A stretch of 64,000 nt of DNA from Christiangramia aestuarii (GTDB lineage Bacteria > Bacteroidota > Bacteroidia > Flavobacteriales > Flavobacteriaceae), in the NCBI RefSeq assembly GCF_009735585.1, contig NZ_VJVW01000004.1, positions 310,001 through 374,000 on the forward strand. The letters are read 5' to 3'. The stretch's first letter is position 1. Each line of letters starts with the position of its first letter. Positions 1 through 6,908 of this stretch are shown one piece after another. The notes under the pieces are model-generated. The model had not been told where the DNA came from. It was given only the letters and a program-made list of their open reading frames with translations, and made no database searches. A program made the translations under genes and the position numbers.

Positions 1-215
1 GAAGCCACCACTATATGCCTTATCTCATGTATCTTTTTCACCATCACTCCTATGCGATGGCTGTCGTGTCTTTTGGTGAAATAGGAAGTGACCCTTTTTT
101 TGAGGTTTTTGGCCTTTCCCACGTAAAGGATCTTGCCGTTCTTATCGAAATACTGATATACCCCCGGGCTGTTGGGCAAAGTTTTTAACTGAACTTCCAG
201 AGCAGGTTTTTCCAT
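1..215 (-). CDS. uvrC: UvrABC excinuclease subunit C, N-terminal fragment (cut by window edge)
   Basis: The first 71 codons of a minus-strand gene that runs off the left edge. The translation starts [11 protein letters not shown] and contains a GIY-YIG nuclease start: [12 protein letters not shown], then [14 protein letters not shown]. This is the N-terminal 3'-incision domain of UvrC, the nuclease of nucleotide excision repair. The ATG is at 213-215 and is divergent from the gene at 371. A stand-alone GIY-YIG protein cannot be fully excluded from the fragment, but the spacing and the [11 protein letters not shown] motif are typical of UvrC. Confidence 0.9.
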   Translation of the reverse strand, partial: MEKPALEVQLKTLPNSPGVYQYFDKNGKILYVGKAKNLKKRVTSYFTKRHDSHRIGVMVKKIHEIRHIVVA

Positions 216-370
216 TAGCTCAAATTTAAAACATTAATAAGAGCCAGATAAACTTTTTTGAAGTTCTGCCGAAATTTCAAAATCGGATAATAAGATTTCA
301 GATTAATTACGCAATCTTTGCACTGGATTGTAAGACCAAAAAGTCTTATGGCTTTTTATTATATTGCGTT

Positions 371-823
371 ATGGATAAAATCGTGATCGGCAGGTTTGAT
401 AAAGCAGATTTCCCGGCTTTGAAGCTAAGCGATATCGCCGTAAAAATAGATACTGGCGCCTATACTTCCTCTATTCATTGTGATAATATTATTGAGAAAG
501 AGAATGTTATACATTGCACCTTTCTCGATGAAGAACATCCCCTGTATAATGGAAAAGAGTTCATTTTTGAGGATTATGATATTGTTTTTGTAAGAAGTAG
601 CAATGGGATAATTCAGAAAAGATACCAAGTACAATCTAACATCAAACTCTTCGGAAAAGTATTTAAAATCTCCCTTTCCCTTTCAGACAGGCAGGAAATG
701 AGGTTCCCGGTATTAATTGGAAGAAAATTTCTAACCAAAAAATTTATTGTAGACACAGAGCTAATAGACGTGTCTTATAATCAGAAGTTAAATGAAGATA
801 AGAATCCTATCAAGAAATCCTAG
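371..823 (+). CDS. RimB-like retropepsin-fold protein (ATP-dependent zinc protease family, PF05618-like)
   Basis: A 150-residue protein with the single aspartic-protease-like motif [10 protein letters not shown] near residue 27 and a VLIGRKFL segment near residue 115, the two hallmarks of the retropepsin-like family often mislabelled 'ATP-dependent zinc protease'. Relatives are encoded next to rimK in many bacteria. In Pseudomonas one (RimB) works with RimK in poly-glutamylation of ribosomal protein S6. Here the gene overlaps rimK by 32 bases, so the two are almost certainly co-translated. A -7-like box (AATCTTTG, 313-320) and a short hairpin (331-348) precede it. The family call is secure; the protease activity and its target are inference. 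Confidence 0.8.
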   Translation: MDKIVIGRFDKADFPALKLSDIAVKIDTGAYTSSIHCDNIIEKENVIHCTFLDEEHPLYNGKEFIFEDYDIVFVRSSNGIIQKRYQVQSNIKLFGKVFKISLSLSDRQEMRFPVLIGRKFLTKKFIVDTELIDVSYNQKLNEDKNPIKKS

Positions 824-1664
824 GCTATATTCAACAAGCAGACTGGTCGAGGCAGCGAAAAAAAGAAAGCACGATGTAGAAGTTATAGACCCTTTGAAGT
901 GTGATATTGTAATTGAAAAGCGAAAACCCAATATCTACTATAAAGGGGGATATATAGAAAATGTAGATGCTATTATTCCTAGGATAGGAGCTTCTGTCAC
1001 CTTTTACGGGACTGCTGTTGTGCGACAGTTTGAGATGATGGGTTCTTTTACAACTACAGATTCTGAAGCCTTGGTAAGAAGTAGAGATAAACTGAGAAGT
1101 TTGCAGGTACTATCCAGAGCCAAGATAGGTCTTCCAAAAACTGTTTTTACCAATTATTCCAGGGATGTAGAAGGAGTAATCAAACAGGTAGGAGGTACTC
1201 CACTTGTTGTAAAACTTCTTGAAGGAACCCAGGGGGTAGGTGTAGTTCTTGCCGAAACTAAGAATGCTGCTAAATCTGTGATCGAAGCTTTTAATGGTTT
1301 ACAGGCCAGGGTGATCGTTCAGGAATTCATAAAGGAAGCCGGAGGGGCCGATATTCGTGCCTTCGTAGTTGACGGACATGTGGTGGGTGCCATGAAAAGA
1401 CAGGGAAAGGAAGGAGAATTTCGCTCTAATTTACACAGAGGAGGTAGTGCTGAAGTCTTTGAACTTAGCGATGAAGAGGAAATTGCTGCGATTAAAGCTA
1501 CCAAAGCTATGGGACTAGGTGTTGCCGGGGTAGATATGCTTCAAAGCGCAAGAGGTCCCCTGATTCTTGAGGTGAATTCGTCACCCGGATTAGAAGGCAT
1601 CGAAGAGGCTACAGGAAAAGATATTGCCAAAACCATCATTAGGTATATTGAAAGAAATGTCTAG
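792..1664 (+). CDS. rimK: RimK-type ATP-grasp L-glutamate ligase
   Basis: A 290-residue ATP-grasp ligase of normal RimK length. It begins [21 protein letters not shown], then shows the family landmarks [20 protein letters not shown] (nucleotide-binding loop), [15 protein letters not shown] and the metal-binding [15 protein letters not shown] at the C-terminus. RimK adds glutamates to the C-terminus of ribosomal protein S6 and in vitro makes poly-alpha-glutamate. The ATG lies inside the preceding RimB-like gene (32-base overlap), and only 3 bases separate it from the M14-like hydrolase downstream, giving a compact ligase-plus-hydrolase operon. The S6 substrate is inferred from the family. Confidence 0.92.
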   Translation: MKIRILSRNPRLYSTSRLVEAAKKRKHDVEVIDPLKCDIVIEKRKPNIYYKGGYIENVDAIIPRIGASVTFYGTAVVRQFEMMGSFTTTDSEALVRSRDKLRSLQVLSRAKIGLPKTVFTNYSRDVEGVIKQVGGTPLVVKLLEGTQGVGVVLAETKNAAKSVIEAFNGLQARVIVQEFIKEAGGADIRAFVVDGHVVGAMKRQGKEGEFRSNLHRGGSAEVFELSDEEEIAAIKATKAMGLGVAGVDMLQSARGPLILEVNSSPGLEGIEEATGKDIAKTIIRYIERNV

Positions 1665-1667
1665 CCT

Positions 1668-2657
1668 ATGCCTCGAATAGACAAAAACAATGTTCTCGAG
1701 ATTTTAGGAGAGAAGGTTCTCCCCGGCAAGGGAGCAACCATTAATTTTAATATGGCCAGACTCTACACTACCACTACGGTAGATGTTCCGGTGATCATTG
1801 AAAGGTCTAAAAAACCAGGACCGGTGGTGCTGCTTACTGCAGGGATACATGGTGATGAAATCAACGGGGTAGAGATCATACGTCAGATCATTTCCAAAGG
1901 GGTGAATAAACCAAAAATTGGCACTATCATCTGCATTCCCATCGTTAACATATTTGGTTTTTTAAACATGACCAGGGAATTTCCTGATGGACGAGATCTC
2001 AACCGGGTTTTTCCAGGAACCAAAAACGGCTCCCTGGCTAGTAGGTTTGCGTACCAGTTCGTTAAGAAGATCCTACCCATTGCCGATTTTTGCCTGGACT
2101 TTCATACGGGTGGCGCGGCGAGGTTTAATGCCCCGCAGATCAGGGTTAAAAAAGGAGACGAACAAAGTATTAAATATGCGCGCATTTTTAATGCGCCTTT
2201 TACCATACATTCCAAAACCATCACCAAATCGTACAGGGAAACATGCTCCAAACTGGGAATTCCTGTCCTTCTATTCGAAGGCGGAAAATCCCTAGACAGC
2301 AATAAGGAGATTGCCAAGCATGGAGTTGATGGTGCTATGCGCATACTTAGCCACCTGGAAATGCTGGCGCCAAGATTTGAATATCCAGATGTTATCAGCG
2401 ATACGGTCATCATAGACCAGAGCACCTGGCTAAGGGCTAAATACAGCGGACTTCTACATGTAAAGATCCCCTGTGGCAAGCACGTGGAAAAAGGAGAGTA
2501 TATCGCCACCATTACCGATCCCTACGGCAAGTTCAGGCATAAGATAAAATCTACCAGCGAGGGCTACGTGATCAATGTGAACGAATCGCCTATCGTGTAC
2601 CAGGGAGATGCCATTTTCCATATTTCCATGCAGCCAAAAAGAGAGGAGAATGAATAA
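1668..2657 (+). CDS. Succinylglutamate desuccinylase/aspartoacylase (AstE/AspA) family zinc hydrolase
   Basis: A 329-residue M14-like zinc hydrolase. Zinc ligands are visible in AGIHGDEINGVEI (His and Glu) and LDFHTGG (second His), with the catalytic Glu in LLFEGG. A C-terminal beta-rich domain (SGLLHVKIPCGKHVEKGEYI) is usual for this group. Relatives remove acyl or aminoacyl groups from amino acids. Sitting 3 bases behind rimK, the natural guess is trimming of glutamates added by RimK or turnover of its product, but this is inference. The arginine-degradation (AstE) role is unlikely because no other ast genes are nearby. It overlaps the next gene by 8 bases. Confidence 0.82.
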   Translation: MPRIDKNNVLEILGEKVLPGKGATINFNMARLYTTTTVDVPVIIERSKKPGPVVLLTAGIHGDEINGVEIIRQIISKGVNKPKIGTIICIPIVNIFGFLNMTREFPDGRDLNRVFPGTKNGSLASRFAYQFVKKILPIADFCLDFHTGGAARFNAPQIRVKKGDEQSIKYARIFNAPFTIHSKTITKSYRETCSKLGIPVLLFEGGKSLDSNKEIAKHGVDGAMRILSHLEMLAPRFEYPDVISDTVIIDQSTWLRAKYSGLLHVKIPCGKHVEKGEYIATITDPYGKFRHKIKSTSEGYVINVNESPIVYQGDAIFHISMQPKREENE

Positions 2658-3222
2658 GCAGGAGCTAAGAAAAAAATTCAAGGCACTTAGAACCGGGCTT
2701 AGCGAGGAAGAAATTGAGAATCTTAGCCTTAAGATCGCTAACAAATGTCTCGAACTACCCGTCTGGGATTACAAATACTACCATATTTTTCTCAGTATTG
2801 CCGAGCAGAAAGAGGTAGACACCGAATTTTTACTACATATCTTACAGGGAAAAGACAAAGAAGTGATCATTCCTAAATCTGATCCACAGACAGGAGAGCT
2901 GATCAATTTTTTACTTACAGATCAAACCGTGATCAAAAAAAATCGCTGGAATATCCCTGAGCCCGAGGAAGGTATCGAGATCCCGAACAAGAAGATCGAA
3001 GTAATATTTATCCCACTCCTGGCGTTTGATACCAACGGACACAGGATTGGGTACGGGAAAGGATTTTATGACAGATTCCTGGCTAGTTGTAAACCCGGGG
3101 TCCAAAAAATAGGCCTGTCCTTTTTTGATCCTGTAGAGGAAATCAGGGAGGTTTATAGCAGCGATGTCCCTCTGGATTACTGTGTTACCCCTGAAAAGAT
3201 TTATGATTTCGGTCTGAAATAA
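2650..3222 (+). CDS. 5-formyltetrahydrofolate cyclo-ligase
   Basis: A 190-residue protein with the family signatures KNRWNIPEP (near residue 96) and the ATP/folate loop GYGKGFYDRFL (near residue 135). The enzyme uses ATP to turn 5-formyl-THF into 5,10-methenyl-THF, salvaging a stored folate that inhibits one-carbon enzymes. I start it at ATG 2650, preceded by a purine-rich GAGAGGAG; a longer in-frame start at 2608 would only add residues from inside the upstream gene. It overlaps the M14-like gene by 8 bases and is probably the last gene of the rimK operon. Confidence 0.9.
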   Translation: MNKQELRKKFKALRTGLSEEEIENLSLKIANKCLELPVWDYKYYHIFLSIAEQKEVDTEFLLHILQGKDKEVIIPKSDPQTGELINFLLTDQTVIKKNRWNIPEPEEGIEIPNKKIEVIFIPLLAFDTNGHRIGYGKGFYDRFLASCKPGVQKIGLSFFDPVEEIREVYSSDVPLDYCVTPEKIYDFGLK

Positions 3223-3275
3223 TATTTGTAATGATAAGGTTAATGCGTTATTTTTAACCTGAACAAATCACTTTG

Positions 3276-4730
3276 ATGCTCAACGACCTGCAGCTAAATA
3301 GCATTCTTGAGGACTTTGATATCGCCTACTGGAAGATCAATCTTTTTTCAAGGGAGATACACTGGTCTAATCATTTTAGCATTCTCGTAGGCGACCCCGA
3401 GATCGAGGAAGACCGCTTCGAATTCTTCATAAACCATATCCTCCATCCAGATTACCGCTACGATTTCAGGATACATTTCGAAAAATTAATCAAGGAGAAT
3501 GAGCCTTTCAGCTTCGAGATTAGGTTAAAGCTCGAGAACGGCAAATACCGCTGGTTCGAGTGCAAGAACCAGAAAAGCAGGAACAATGATTTTCGTGAGA
3601 CCGCGGTGCTTCTGTTCGTAAACATCCATCAGAGCAAAAGGGATCAGTATACCATAGAAGAGAATTTCTTCTATTACCGGGAAACCGCTGAGATGACCTC
3701 AACCGGAGGATGGTACGTAGATACGGTTAATAAGAATATCTACTGGGACGATGTGACCCTGAAAATCGTTGAATGCCCCCGCGATTTTCAGCCGGCCTAC
3801 AAAGATCGAATGAAATTCTATGCTGAAGAGCATCATAACCGTATGCGTAACGCCTTCGATAAATGCGAGAATTTTGGTATTCCCTTTAAACTGGAGCTAA
3901 AGATGGTATCCTTTCAGCATCGTGAGTTCTGGGTAAGACTAACCGGAAAACCTGTCTACAACAACGACCAGGAAGTCGTGGGTATACGCGGGGTGCTACA
4001 GAACATAGACGAGAACAAGAATAACGAACTGAACCTTCAGAATTCCCTGGACATTATCGCCACACAGAATTCCAGGCTATTTAATTTCGCCCATATCGTT
4101 TCCCATCATTTAAGGTCCCACAGCAGCAACCTGAGCCTCATCGTGGAGCTGTTACGTGAGTCTAAATCAGATCGGGACAAACTGGACCTTTTGGCCAATG
4201 TAGAGGATGTTTCAGATAATCTGGATTCAGCAATATCGAGGCTGAACGATATCGTAAGTGTACAGACCTCGCTCAAAAAAGAGCCGGTAAGGATCAGGTT
4301 CGAAAAGGCGCTCGAAGTGGTTTTAGCTTCCATTTCTTCCCTGATAAATCGAGAAAATGCAAAAATCGTCGCTGAATTTCAGGATCTGAAAGAAATACGC
4401 TATATCCCTGAGTATCTTGAAAGTATTTTATTAAATTTAATCACGAACGCCATCAGGTACAAGCAACCTGGGCGTAAACCAGTCATTTTTATCCAGACCT
4501 ATACCGATAACGATAAAGAGTATCTAGAAGTAAGCGATAATGGTATGGGAATAGACCTCGACGAGTATGGGGAGAAGATGTTCGGTATGTACAAAACATT
4601 TCATCCAAACAATCCCGAGGCGAAGGGAATTGGCCTGTTCATAACCAAAAATCAGGTAGAGGCCCTTGGCGGGAGCATATCTGTGAGCAGCACCCTGGAT
4701 ATAGGGACTACTTTTAAAATAAAATTCTAG
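3276..4730 (+). CDS. PAS-domain sensor histidine kinase (cytoplasmic)
   Basis: A 484-residue kinase with no membrane segment. Two PAS-like modules fill residues 1-240 (landmarks YWKINLFSREIHWSN and GGWYVDTVNKNIYWDD). The histidine box is HIVSHHLRSHSSN (His 277/278), followed by an N box (NLITNAIRY), DNGMGIDL and a G box (KGIGLFITKNQ). This H-box style is common in orphan Bacteroidetes PAS kinases. I use the ATG at 3276; an in-frame TTG one codon earlier is less likely. A 7-bp inverted repeat (AGGTTAA/TTAACCT, 3237-3260) lies upstream. The response regulator gene follows after 12 bases and is its probable partner. The signal sensed is unknown. Confidence 0.88.
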   Translation: MLNDLQLNSILEDFDIAYWKINLFSREIHWSNHFSILVGDPEIEEDRFEFFINHILHPDYRYDFRIHFEKLIKENEPFSFEIRLKLENGKYRWFECKNQKSRNNDFRETAVLLFVNIHQSKRDQYTIEENFFYYRETAEMTSTGGWYVDTVNKNIYWDDVTLKIVECPRDFQPAYKDRMKFYAEEHHNRMRNAFDKCENFGIPFKLELKMVSFQHREFWVRLTGKPVYNNDQEVVGIRGVLQNIDENKNNELNLQNSLDIIATQNSRLFNFAHIVSHHLRSHSSNLSLIVELLRESKSDRDKLDLLANVEDVSDNLDSAISRLNDIVSVQTSLKKEPVRIRFEKALEVVLASISSLINRENAKIVAEFQDLKEIRYIPEYLESILLNLITNAIRYKQPGRKPVIFIQTYTDNDKEYLEVSDNGMGIDLDEYGEKMFGMYKTFHPNNPEAKGIGLFITKNQVEALGGSISVSSTLDIGTTFKIKF

Positions 4731-4742
4731 ATTCTATTTATT

Positions 4743-5159
4743 ATGGGGCAAACAGTAGAACTAGCGTGTATCATCGATGACGATAAGATATACGTTAACC
4801 TGGTAAAGAAGATCATCGAGATCAAGAAACTTTCCGAAAATTTACTCATTTACAAGAACGGTAAAGAGGCGCTGGATTACTTCAAGGAGATCATGGAGAA
4901 TACCACCGACGAGAACAAACTGCCAGATATCATTTTCCTGGACCTCAACATGCCCGTAATGGATGGCTGGGAGTTTCTTAATGAGTTCATCAAGATCAAG
5001 AACAAGCTGAATAAAAAGATCACATTATACGTAGTGAGCTCCTCAATAGATCCGCGCGACCTGGAAAGGGCGAAATCCTTCAATCTGGTCACAGATTATC
5101 TTATCAAGCCCATTGAATTGAAAAAATTCGAAAAGATATTCGAAAAAACGGCTGCCTGA
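4743..5159 (+). CDS. Single-domain response regulator (CheY-like receiver)
   Basis: A 138-residue receiver domain with no output domain. The acidic pocket is IIDDD (residues 11-14), the phospho-acceptor is Asp67 in FLDLNMPVMDGWEF, and the conserved Lys lies in YLIKPIEL. It follows the PAS kinase by 12 bases and is almost certainly phosphorylated by it. With no DNA-binding part it must act through protein contacts or as a phosphorelay step. Its TGA stop abuts the lspA stop on the other strand, with both stops inside one palindrome. Confidence 0.9.
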   Translation: MGQTVELACIIDDDKIYVNLVKKIIEIKKLSENLLIYKNGKEALDYFKEIMENTTDENKLPDIIFLDLNMPVMDGWEFLNEFIKIKNKLNKKITLYVVSSSIDPRDLERAKSFNLVTDYLIKPIELKKFEKIFEKTAA

Positions 5160-5789
5160 TCAGGCTGCTTCCTTCTTTTCCTCTTCCTCTTTATGCTTAG
5201 GAAATGCTTTTTTATTGAAAAGCAGCAGCATCGCCACACCTACACTAATAGCAGAATCTGCGATATTGAAAACCGGTTCGAAAAAAGTAAAATATTTCCC
5301 GCCCCAGAAAGGGATCCACTCTGGCAGGTAACCTTTATATAAAGGAAAATAAAGCATGTCTACCACCTTTCCGTGGAATAATGAACTGTAACCACCTTCT
5401 TCCGGCAAAAAGCTCGCTACATGCCCGTAACTGTCGTCAAAGATCACTCCGTAGAAGACCGAATCGATAATATTACCAAAAGCACCGGCAAAAATGAGGG
5501 CAATGGAGATGATAAGTATCCTGGAGCCTCCTTTCCTAACCGAATCCCATAACCAGTATCCAATCCCCACTATTGCTGCAAGACGAAAAAGTGTAAGGGC
5601 CAATTTTCCATATTCTCCCGGGATCTTGGTTCCCCAGGCCATTCCTTCGTTCTCCACAAAAAGGATCCTGAACCAATCGAAAACTTCCACTTCTTCCCCA
5701 AGGGCGAAATTGGTCTTGATATATAATTTGGAAATTTGATCTATGAGTAAGATCAAAACTATAAGAAATCCGGCTTTTTTAAGGGACAT
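5160..5789 (-). CDS. lspA: Lipoprotein signal peptidase (signal peptidase II)
   Basis: A 209-residue inner-membrane aspartyl protease that removes the signal peptide of prolipoproteins after lipid attachment. The two catalytic aspartates are in GAFGNIIDSVFYG and FNIADSAI, and four hydrophobic segments are visible. It is longer than the roughly 160-residue E. coli enzyme because of a loop between the catalytic motifs (DDSYGHVASFLPEEGGYSS) and a charged C-terminal tail, both common in Bacteroidetes. It is the last gene of the ileS/DksA-like/DUF4097-like cluster, 43 bases downstream of the latter. Confidence 0.95.
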   Translation of the reverse strand: MSLKKAGFLIVLILLIDQISKLYIKTNFALGEEVEVFDWFRILFVENEGMAWGTKIPGEYGKLALTLFRLAAIVGIGYWLWDSVRKGGSRILIISIALIFAGAFGNIIDSVFYGVIFDDSYGHVASFLPEEGGYSSLFHGKVVDMLYFPLYKGYLPEWIPFWGGKYFTFFEPVFNIADSAISVGVAMLLLFNKKAFPKHKEEEEKKEAA

Positions 5790-5832
5790 GAAACTATCTT
5801 GTTTGGAAACGCGTCAAAAATACTAATATTAT

Positions 5833-6453
5833 TTAGTTTTTACGCACCATAATATTGCCATCTATACTGGTGAGCCTTAAAGGATTTCGGCCGGGTAAAA
5901 AATCGGGCACCTCCACCCTGCCATTCCTGGAACTGGCTTCAATGAGACCTGAAGCGGTTTCTACCAGAATGTTGCCAGAATAGGTATTGATCACGGCAAT
6001 TCCCGAAAAATCCAGCAACTTGCAGTAGCCCTGTTTAAGATCGGCATGCAAAGATTTGAAGCCTCCTTTTGACTGTACGGAAGCGATATTAGATCGAATG
6101 GCCACTTCCAGTTCTCCAGGAATTCTCAACTCTATCTCGAGCGAAAAAACTTTATGGGCGCTAAGTTTATCGTAGCCACCGGCCAAACGCTGCGGGTATT
6201 CGGTCCTGATATTCAGTTGGTCACCGGTAATGGAAGATTCTACCAGGATATCGTCATAATACTCCCCTTCAGAATGAGTACTTATCTCGATCTGGGAAGC
6301 ATCTGAGGTAATGATGTTTATCAGGTAAACCTCATCTGTATTAATATTGATGCTATTGATATTTTCCGCAGAAAATATTTCACGAGTATCCTTCTGGGCG
6401 GTTACAATACTGCCTAGCAGAATTCCGCATAGGATCAAAAACTTCTTCAACAT
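5833..6453 (-). CDS. Secreted DUF4097-like beta-repeat protein
   Basis: A 206-residue exported protein with a signal peptide (MLKKFLILCGILLGSIVTAQ). The mature part alternates short beta segments (VYLINIITSD, LEIELRIPGELEVAI, LIEASSRNGRVEV), the pattern of the DUF4097/GIN-domain putative adhesins that form right-handed beta stacks. Function is unknown. The ATG is unusually placed: directly upstream on the minus strand there is a terminator hairpin ending in T10 followed by G6 and only three more bases, so expression must come by readthrough or from a promoter overlapping that tract. Confidence 0.6.
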   Translation of the reverse strand: MLKKFLILCGILLGSIVTAQKDTREIFSAENINSININTDEVYLINIITSDASQIEISTHSEGEYYDDILVESSITGDQLNIRTEYPQRLAGGYDKLSAHKVFSLEIELRIPGELEVAIRSNIASVQSKGGFKSLHADLKQGYCKLLDFSGIAVINTYSGNILVETASGLIEASSRNGRVEVPDFLPGRNPLRLTSIDGNIMVRKN

Positions 6454-6462
6454 ACGCCCCCC

Positions 6463-6499
6463 AAAAAAAAAACGTCCAAAACACAGAGCCTGGACGTTT
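6463..6499 (-). terminator. Hairpin terminator with T10-G6 tail, upstream of the DUF4097-like gene
   Basis: A perfect 9-bp stem (AAACGTCCA at 6470-6478, TGGACGTTT at 6491-6499) followed on the minus strand by ten T (6463-6472) and six G (6457-6462). It should end transcripts from ileS and the DksA-like gene before the DUF4097-like gene and lspA. Confidence 0.8.
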
Positions 6500-6521
6500 G
6501 ATATTTTAAAATTACAGAATT

Positions 6522-6905
6522 CTAGCGCTGCATGTTCTTTGCCTCGATACTTAGCGTAGCATGAGGAACAAGCATCAATCTCTCCTTAGCTATAAGTTTC
6601 CCGGTTACGCGGCAAACCCCGTAGGTCTTATTCTCGATACGCATAAGCGCATTTTTAAGGTCCCTGATGAATTTCTCCTGGCGAATGGCCAGCTGAGAAT
6701 TCGCTTCCTTACTCATGGTTTCACTACCTTCTTCAAAGGCCTTGAAAGTTGGAGAGGTATCATCTGTACCATTATTTCCATCATTCTTATAAGCGCTTTG
6801 ATAGATAGCAAGTTGCTCCTGAGCCTTTTCAATTTTCTTTTTAATCAGAGTTTTGAACTCTGCCAGATCAGCATCGCTGTAACGTTCTTTTACTTCTGTA
6901 GACAT
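6522..6905 (-). CDS. DksA/TraR-family protein with lost zinc-finger cysteines
   Basis: A 127-residue protein with an N-terminal coiled-coil region (FKTLIKKKIEKAQEQLA) and a C-terminal zinc-ribbon-like segment starting YGVCRVTGKLI. In DksA four cysteines bind zinc. Here, by spacing, the positions read Cys98, Thr101, Ser119, Ala122, so only one cysteine is left. Zinc-independent DksA paralogues with Cys/Thr and Cys/Ala are known in Pseudomonas. The family modifies RNA polymerase together with ppGpp. It sits 3 bases downstream of ileS, so it is co-transcribed with a tRNA synthetase. Whether it still binds RNA polymerase is inference. Confidence 0.8.
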   Translation of the reverse strand: MSTEVKERYSDADLAEFKTLIKKKIEKAQEQLAIYQSAYKNDGNNGTDDTSPTFKAFEEGSETMSKEANSQLAIRQEKFIRDLKNALMRIENKTYGVCRVTGKLIAKERLMLVPHATLSIEAKNMQR

Positions 6906-6908
6906 GGC

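Noticed and set aside
331-348. Hairpin TAAGAC/GTCTTA before the rimK cluster as a riboswitch or attenuator
   Set aside because: Only 6 bp with weak pairing and no alternative structure visible; not enough to claim regulation.
371-823. Literal reading as an ATP-dependent zinc protease
   Set aside because: No ATP-binding or zinc-binding motif is present; the DTGA motif points to a retropepsin-like fold.
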